Shown one piece after another: positions 1 to 3,269 of a stretch of DNA of 5,393 nucleotides (positions are counted from its first letter, which is position 1; each line of letters opens with the position of its first letter). Location: the NCBI GenBank assembly GCA_937894515.1, contig CALCRH010000339.1:1-5393 (forward strand), read 5' to 3'. The DNA comes from an uncultured Clostridia bacterium. GTDB taxonomy: Bacteria > Bacillota > Clostridia > Oscillospirales > Oscillospiraceae. The translations under genes and the position numbers were made by a program. The notes below the pieces were generated by a model. The model did no database searches. It was not told the origin of the DNA and saw only the letters and a list, made by a program, of their open reading frames with translations.

Positions 1-12
1 TATCAGACATAT

Positions 13-53
13 GTATATACCTTTAAATCTTCCTTCAAAGGTACATACTTTTT
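13..53 (+). terminator. Rho-independent terminator-like hairpin
   Basis: Arms at 13-27 and 34-48 are inverted repeats matching at 13 of 15 positions, with a 6-base gap (28-33). Five T residues (49-53) follow directly. Stem, short loop and T-run are what a rightward intrinsic terminator needs. It would end transcription from a gene left of the window, in the host or another part of the element, and would insulate the integrase control region. The stem is AT-rich, so it may be weak. No gene ending just upstream can be seen. Confidence 0.5.
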
Positions 54-60
54 CAGCTAA

Positions 61-126
61 TCAAACACAGGGTTTTGCACGTGAGCCATTCGAACCCCCT
101 GCGCACCTCGCAGGCTAACCCTTTGA
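61..126. repeat. Nested dyad around TTCGAA; possible attachment site
   Basis: The outer arms are TCAAA-cac-AGGGTT (61-74) and AACCCTTTGA (117-126). Inside lie a CACGTG palindrome (78-83), a TTCGAA palindrome (89-94) and a perfect 6-bp hairpin with a 5-base loop (98-114). TTCGAAC followed by a C-run resembles the T-loop and 3' T-stem of a tRNA, but the bases before it do not pair to make a T-stem and no anticodon arm is visible, so this is not an intact tRNA. Tyrosine integrases often recombine in tRNA 3' ends and their att site often lies just outside int, so an att site or remnant is a reasonable inference. A structured RNA or protein-binding dyad is the alternative. Confidence 0.35.
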
Positions 127-150
127 TAAATAAATAGTTCGCACCTTAAA

Positions 151-194
151 AAAGTAGACATGGCCGTAACCTATGTCCATTTTATGTCTACTTT
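151..194. repeat. Long inverted repeat, unit 1
   Basis: Perfect 11-bp arms, AAAGTAGACAT (151-161) and ATGTCTACTTT (184-194), are separated by 22 bp. The left arm runs into the 19-mer GTAGACATGGCCGTAACCT (154-172), which recurs with one change at 296-314. An extra near-copy of the half-site, ATGTCCA, lies at 173-179. No T-run follows, so this is not a terminator. It is better read as a DNA-binding site pair for the integrase, a directionality factor or a repressor. Confidence 0.7.
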
Positions 195-252
195 CTCAAG
201 GGCACCTGCCCTGCACATACCTGCAGGCCATACCGGGGTGGACACGAAATAG
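160..252 (+). other. Possible 30-codon leader ORF
   Basis: An ATG at 160 opens a 30-codon frame ending in TAG at 250-252. Its start sits in TAGACATG, the same octamer that precedes and contains the ATGs at 302 and 395. Its first residues (MAVTYVHF) resemble those of the frame opened at 302 (MAVTCLHF), and LHI occurs at residues 18-20 of both without gaps. Several of the base differences are third-position synonymous changes. It may be a leader peptide or a decayed duplicate, or the likeness may simply follow from a duplicated DNA site. No domain is recognised. Confidence 0.15.
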
Positions 253-273
253 ACATCGGACACAGCAGATTCT

Positions 274-313
274 TGTAACCACAGTGTAACCAATTGTAGA
301 CATGGCTGTAACC
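274..313. repeat. Helically spaced TGTAACC repeats
   Basis: TGTAACC occurs at 274-280, 285-291 and 307-313, with the related TGTAGAC at 295-301. Steps are therefore close to 10-12 bp, about one helical turn. A fourth partial copy, CGTAACC, is at 165-171 in the first inverted-repeat unit. Same-face repeats of this kind suit cooperative binding by a small DNA-bending protein such as an excisionase, or by the integrase N-terminal domain. The repeats are visible; the ligand is unknown. Confidence 0.45.
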
Positions 314-344
314 TGTCTGCACTTCCGCATTTTTTGTCTACAAT
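293..344. repeat. Long inverted repeat, unit 2
   Basis: Perfect 10-bp arms, ATTGTAGACA (293-302) and TGTCTACAAT (335-344), are separated by 32 bp. The internal 19-mer GTAGACATGGCTGTAACCT (296-314) matches 18 of 19 bases of the one in unit 1. The arms share the GTAGACA core with unit 1, but their outer bases differ in a compensated way (AAA/TTT in unit 1, ATT/AAT here), so symmetry is kept in both. This argues for selection on the dyad rather than simple duplication. Confidence 0.7.
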
Positions 345-362
345 GCATTGAACTTCATATAA

Positions 363-370
363 TACTTTTG
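363..370 (+). promoter_or_regulatory. Candidate -7 box for the integrase gene
   Basis: TACTTTTG at 363-370 fits the Bacteroides primary sigma-factor -7 consensus TAnnTTTG exactly and lies 24 bases before the integrase ATG at 395. The nearest TTTG upstream (333-336) is 26 bases away, further than the usual 19-21, so the -33 half is poor. That would suit a weak or activator-dependent promoter. It sits between the second inverted repeat and the TAGACAT copy on the start codon, where bound proteins could repress it. Confidence 0.35.
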
Positions 371-394
371 CCAAACCATTTAAAAAGCATAGAC

Positions 395-1765
395 ATGAAA
401 GAAAAAACATCGATCCAACAAGCAAGCGAGGAGAAGCTCGTGAAGAGCAGCTTCTCGGTAACATTCATCATCCAGAAAGGCAAACTCAGAGTGGATGGCA
501 CAGCACCCATTATGGCAAGAGTCATCGTCAACAAGAGGATGACGCACATCGCCACCAAACAGTACATCCGACCGGATCGCTGGCTTCCGGAAGAGCACAA
601 GACGAGAGGATGCACCCAAAAGGAGAAGGAGATCAACGAGTACCTTTCGACCTTCAAAATGGCCATCCAGAAGAAGTACCTCGGCAAGATGCTCAACGAC
701 GAGAGCCTATCCGCACACTCCATCAAGAGCTCTGTTCTATGCGCACCCACTAAAGGCAAGCCCACCGACATCATGCCATTGTTCGACTGTTTCATCGAAG
801 ACTATGCGGAACTTATGAAACAAGAAGGCTACCGCAGAGAGGCCATGCTACGGTACCAGATTCTGCAAGATCAGCTGCGGCTCTTTCTAAAAGAAGAATA
901 CCATGTGACCGACCTTCCGCTCACCTGCATCGACAGGCAGTTCCTCGACAAACTGTACCTCTGGTTCCGCACCAAACACAACAAGGTCAACAACAATACT
1001 GCGGTGAAAAATCTGCAAAGATTTTCAAGTGTATACAAAAAGGCAAGAGACAATGGATGGGTTACGAGCAATCCCTTCGGACTGCAGAAACGCCATCTCG
1101 ACAAAGTGGACAGAGGCTATCTAACGCAGGAAGAGATCGAGACTATATATAGAAAGGAGTTCCCTACGGAGAGGCTTGAACATATCCGGGACTTTTTCAT
1201 TTTCAGCTGTTACACCGGACTATGCTACGCGGATGTCAAGAGCCTCACTTATGATGAGATCGAGAGGAAGCCGGACGATAGTCTCTGGATCTGCACACAC
1301 CGCACAAAGACAGACACCCCGGTCAATGTCCGGCTTCTCGACATTCCGCTGGCTATAATCAACAAATATAAAGGACAAGGAGTCGGGAACCATGTCTTCC
1401 CGATTCCGAGCAATCAGAAGACGAATGCCTACCTCAAGGAGATTTCTGATGTCTGCGGACTTAAGAAAACAGTGACCTTCCACATGGCCCGGCACACCTT
1501 TGCCACCACCGTTACCCTCGGCAACGGTGTTCCTATCGAGAGTGTTTCAAAGATGCTGGGCCATACCAACATTCAGACCACACAGATATACGCGAGGATT
1601 ACCGACCAGAAGGTAGACGGGGACATGAAGATGCTTTCCGGCAAGCTCGACGGCAAGCACCCGGAGCCTACGGCCGTCTGCACGAAAACGAAAGAACGCA
1701 GCAAAGTCGACGAAGAACTCGTCATCTGGGCACAGCAGCATGGATTGACATTCAGTCGCCCGTAG
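395..1765 (+). CDS. Bacteroides-type tyrosine recombinase/integrase
   Basis: This 456-residue integrase would cut and rejoin att sites through a tyrosine-DNA intermediate. Residues about 18-100 fit an N-terminal arm-type DNA-binding domain (SFSVTFII through a beta-rich stretch). Residues about 125-225 fit the SAM-like core-binding domain (LFDCFIEDYAELM to the NPF turn), and about 240-415 the catalytic domain. Visible active-site residues are Lys305, His363 and Arg366 in HMARHTF, His390 in LGHTNIQTTQIY, and the nucleophile Tyr399. The Arg I position (TGLR in most families) is Cys277 in TGLCYADV; IntDOT of CTnDOT also lacks this arginine. I chose ATG 395 because the family motif then begins near residue 18. 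An in-frame ATG at 302 would add 31 residues unlike the family and reads through the repeat array. No Shine-Dalgarno site precedes it. The length is typical for the family. Its natural target site is not certain. Confidence 0.95.
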   Translation: MKEKTSIQQASEEKLVKSSFSVTFIIQKGKLRVDGTAPIMARVIVNKRMTHIATKQYIRPDRWLPEEHKTRGCTQKEKEINEYLSTFKMAIQKKYLGKMLNDESLSAHSIKSSVLCAPTKGKPTDIMPLFDCFIEDYAELMKQEGYRREAMLRYQILQDQLRLFLKEEYHVTDLPLTCIDRQFLDKLYLWFRTKHNKVNNNTAVKNLQRFSSVYKKARDNGWVTSNPFGLQKRHLDKVDRGYLTQEEIETIYRKEFPTERLEHIRDFFIFSCYTGLCYADVKSLTYDEIERKPDDSLWICTHRTKTDTPVNVRLLDIPLAIINKYKGQGVGNHVFPIPSNQKTNAYLKEISDVCGLKKTVTFHMARHTFATTVTLGNGVPIESVSKMLGHTNIQTTQIYARITDQKVDGDMKMLSGKLDGKHPEPTAVCTKTKERSKVDEELVIWAQQHGLTFSRP

Positions 1766-1793
1766 CGGCCCAGTTTGCCCCATAAAAGCGGAA

Positions 1794-1818
1794 AACGGTC
1801 ACCTCCCCGGTGGCCGTT
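1794..1818 (-). terminator. Terminator between convergent int and leftward genes
   Basis: The 10-bp arms 1794-1803 and 1809-1818 (AACGGTCACC and GGTGGCCGTT, one G-T pair) enclose a 5-base loop. Read leftward, the hairpin is followed by TTCCGCTTTTA, a fair T-rich tail, so it most likely ends the small membrane-protein transcript whose last gene stops at 1843. Read rightward the tail is poor (CTGCGTTATT), although the hairpin begins 28 bases after the integrase stop and may also slow that transcript. Confidence 0.7.
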
Positions 1819-1842
1819 CTGCGTTATTAGAAAAGTGGGAAA

Positions 1843-2067
1843 TTAGATATCCTCTTCCTTTTGTTTTGCCTTGTGCAGTTTGTATTCAACAACAGCTTCC
1901 CAAGCAAAAAAGAAAATAAACACAAGGAATAATATCGCCTTGATAAGTGTCTTGGTTTTTAGCGTTACGGCATATTCGCAGAAGGCATCTATTGAACACC
2001 AAATATTCCCAAGGAAAAGGACGATATAAAGAATAATCTTTACAGTCCGAGTCTGTTTTTCCGTCAT
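1843..2067 (-). CDS. Small two-helix membrane protein (74 aa)
   Basis: I recognise no family. The protein has a short charged N-terminus (MTEKQTR), a first hydrophobic segment at about 9-29, a polar loop with Lys residues, a second very hydrophobic segment at about 41-61 (AILFLVFIFFFAW), and a charged tail rich in Lys and Glu. Size and topology fit a holin, a superinfection-exclusion protein or another phage moron product, but nothing picks one. ATG 2067 is preferred; an in-frame TTG two codons earlier (2073) is possible. No Shine-Dalgarno site is visible. It lies 54 bases behind the other small membrane gene, probably in the same transcript, and just before the terminator at 1794-1818. The DNA is AT-rich (20 G/C in the 60 bases 1861-1920), unlike the tape-measure gene. 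Confidence 0.7.
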   Translation of the reverse strand: MTEKQTRTVKIILYIVLFLGNIWCSIDAFCEYAVTLKTKTLIKAILFLVFIFFFAWEAVVEYKLHKAKQKEEDI

Positions 2068-2121
2068 TTTCAATAAACAATATAAAATTATCGGTTAGTA
2101 AAATGGGAATTTAGAATCCAC

Positions 2122-2325
2122 TTAGGATTTTTTCCACTTCACAAAATACACGATTGACATAACAAGATCGAGCACTATAATGATGGCAAGTAAAATTGCA
2201 GAGGAATGACTCCAGAATTCAATCCACATCTTATCTATCACGAAAAGAATAGCGAGGACTAAAGCAACTACAAAGTCCAAGATAGCATGTTTCAAAATGG
2301 ATTTTTTAATAATTTCATTTTCCAT
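2122..2325 (-). CDS. Small two-helix membrane protein (67 aa)
   Basis: I recognise no family. The 67 residues have a charged start (MENEIIKKSILKH), hydrophobic segments at about 13-30 and 42-62, a short loop with two Trp residues (DKMWIEFWSHSS), and a basic end (KWKKS). The basic C-terminus suggests that both ends face the cytoplasm. The architecture is the same as that of the next gene downstream, though sequence likeness is low, so they may be distant paralogues or two partners of one function. Roles such as holin/antiholin or lysogenic conversion are possible but not shown. A candidate promoter lies just upstream, and no Shine-Dalgarno site is seen. The gene starts 46 bases after the LRR gene and is AT-rich compared with the phage structural genes. 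Confidence 0.72.
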   Translation of the reverse strand: MENEIIKKSILKHAILDFVVALVLAILFVIDKMWIEFWSHSSAILLAIIIVLDLVMSIVYFVKWKKS

Positions 2326-2358
2326 GGCTAATAGATGTCAAATTGCGGTTTATCTATG

Positions 2359-2388
2359 CAAATATAGCACTTTATCCAAGAATCCAAC
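2359..2388 (-). promoter_or_regulatory. Candidate promoter for the two small membrane genes
   Basis: On the minus strand TATATTTG (2366-2359) matches the Bacteroides -7 consensus TAnnTTTG. GTTG (2388-2385) lies 18 bases further up as a near -33 element (TTTG at 19-21 is usual). The start codon at 2325 would follow a leader of roughly 25 bases. The -33 element lies inside the 3' end of the LRR gene. A separate promoter would let the two membrane genes be expressed without the structural genes. Confidence 0.45.
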
Positions 2389-3079
2389 CCTTGTCGGTGG
2401 CGATTGCGAGCTGGGCCGCAGAGAGTTTTGAGGTGTTCCGGGAGCCGAGGGTGATCTTTCTGGAGAGCCCGGTACCCGTCAGATCCGCCAGCGCATTGAG
2501 CACAGACAGCAGGCTGGCCACCGTCAATTTCGTACAGCCGTTGATCCAAATATCCACATTGATGGTTCCTTCGAATGTGAGATTCTCCAGAGCCGAGCAG
2601 GTGGTAAAGGTCGTGTCGCATTGCGAGGCCACATTGCTGAAATCCAGCGGAGAGTCTATCGTCACGAGACTTTTACACCCATGAAACATCTCCCCGACGG
2701 AAGTGGCTTCGCTGGTGTCGATGTGCTCGATGTAAGTCAGATTCGTGCAGCCGTAGAACGCATAAATGAAGTCCGTCACATTGTGGGTATTGAGCCAAGG
2801 CACTGTCCGGAGGGCCGTACAGCCATAGCACATCTTGTAGCACGATGTAAAGGAGCTACATTCCATAAGCTCCGGGAACTTCTCAATGACCGTATTATTC
2901 AGAAACAGCTCGCGGCCATTCCGGACATGCACGATGTCGTTTGGCACCTCACAGATGAGATTAATATAATCGAATAGAGTGTTGGCATTGCTGCAGTCCA
3001 CTCCTTTTTCTGAAAGGTACTCCTCTGCCCGGACTATTATTCGGTTGAGCCGACTAATCACTCTTTCAAAGTCTGCCAT
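2372..3079 (-). CDS. Phage-encoded BspA-type leucine-rich-repeat protein
   Basis: The protein has 235 residues. The N-terminus (1-30) is helical and charged. From about 84 to 190 there are repeats of roughly 21-26 residues, each opening with a Cys-centred motif: YGCTAL, YGCTNL, HGCKSL, TTCSAL and NGCTKL. This pattern is typical of BspA-type LRR proteins (DUF285/LRR_5). The end (LSRKITLG...KLSAAQLAIATDKGWILG) fits the closing segment often seen on such proteins in phages and gut bacteria. No signal peptide is visible, so it is more likely a virion component, such as a tail-tip or fibre-type adhesin, than a protein secreted by the host pathway. It sits directly behind the 57-aa gene with a strong Shine-Dalgarno site and no room for a promoter, hence it belongs to the late structural transcript. 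The role in host contact is inferred. Confidence 0.82.
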   Translation of the reverse strand: MADFERVISRLNRIIVRAEEYLSEKGVDCSNANTLFDYINLICEVPNDIVHVRNGRELFLNNTVIEKFPELMECSSFTSCYKMCYGCTALRTVPWLNTHNVTDFIYAFYGCTNLTYIEHIDTSEATSVGEMFHGCKSLVTIDSPLDFSNVASQCDTTFTTCSALENLTFEGTINVDIWINGCTKLTVASLLSVLNALADLTGTGLSRKITLGSRNTSKLSAAQLAIATDKGWILG

Positions 3080-3082
3080 ACA

Positions 3083-3090
3083 TCACCTCC
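3083..3090 (-). promoter_or_regulatory. Strong Shine-Dalgarno site for the LRR gene
   Basis: GGAGGTGA directly follows the stop codon of the 57-aa gene, with six bases between GGAGG and the ATG at 3079. It is a near-complete match to the 16S rRNA 3' end. It fixes the start of the LRR gene and contrasts with the missing sites at the integrase and the two membrane genes. Confidence 0.8.
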
Positions 3091-3264
3091 TTATCCAAGC
3101 GCATCAAGGAGTGCGTCAACAAATTCATCAAGGCCGAGGGCACTCCCAATTTCGGCCAGAGTGATTTTATAACTGCGGCCACCTCTCTCAATCTCGATGA
3201 GGTCTGTCTCTGCCGCACTCGACGCAGCCGGAAGCTGCGATATCAATAGTCCATTTTCTACCAT
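3091..3264 (-). CDS. 57-aa phage protein with ISxLPAA motif
   Basis: I read this short gene directly from the sequence: it begins MVENGLLISQLPAAS and ends DALLDALG. The segment ISQLPAAS...ETDLIEIERGG...YKITLAEIG (residues 8-40) matches a pattern I associate with phage head-fibre, decoration and tail-fibre proteins (ISxLPaa...tDLveIvqgG...kvtlaeI), usually as an N-terminal piece of a longer protein. Here it stands alone. It begins 6 bases past the tape-measure stop, with a GGGAGGA Shine-Dalgarno site (3273-3279) inside the end of that gene, so translation is probably coupled. It ends at the Shine-Dalgarno site of the LRR gene. It may act as a small virion adaptor, possibly working with the LRR protein. 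No TM segment or catalytic motif is seen. Confidence 0.82.
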   Translation of the reverse strand: MVENGLLISQLPAASSAAETDLIEIERGGRSYKITLAEIGSALGLDEFVDALLDALG

Positions 3265-3269
3265 GTTGT

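Larger units (their letters stand above)
155..397. promoter_or_regulatory. TAGACAT half-site array upstream of and over the int start
   Basis: TAGACAT occurs at 155-161, 250-256, 297-303 and 390-396. The exact inverse ATGTCTA is at 184-190, and one-mismatch inverses are at 173-179 (ATGTCCA) and 334-340 (TTGTCTA). Spacing between the direct copies is 95, 47 and 93 bp. The last copy overlaps the integrase ATG (395-397). Integrase arm-type sites and operators often cluster just upstream of int, and a site over the start codon would allow autoregulation. The repeats are seen directly; the binding protein and role are inferred. Confidence 0.5.

Noticed and set aside
40..126. Complete tRNA or tmRNA gene
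   Set aside because: TTCGAAC looks like a T-loop, but neither strand gives a paired T-stem, an anticodon arm or a matching 5' acceptor strand.
151..344. CRISPR array
   Set aside because: The repeats are two units with different spacing and long internal dyads, without regular repeat-spacer layout or cas genes.
302..394. Upstream ATG giving a 487-aa integrase
   Set aside because: The added 31 residues do not resemble the family N-terminus and overlap the dyad and TAGACAT repeats. The candidate -7 box at 363-370 would start transcription after this ATG. It is kept as an open alternative in the findings.
171..464. 97-codon minus-strand frame upstream of int
   Set aside because: It covers the repeat-rich control region and the start of int in antisense, with no recognisable protein features.
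2068..2073. TTG start for the 74-aa membrane protein
   Set aside because: The frame opens with TTG at 2073, but an ATG two codons later is available and no ribosome site favours the TTG.
2621..2977. 118-codon open frame on the plus strand
   Set aside because: It is antisense to the LRR gene, which has clear repeats and a strong ribosome site; the plus-strand frame has neither.
2372..3079. Diversity-generating retroelement target
   Set aside because: No reverse transcriptase, template repeat or C-type lectin fold is visible; the protein is built from LRRs.
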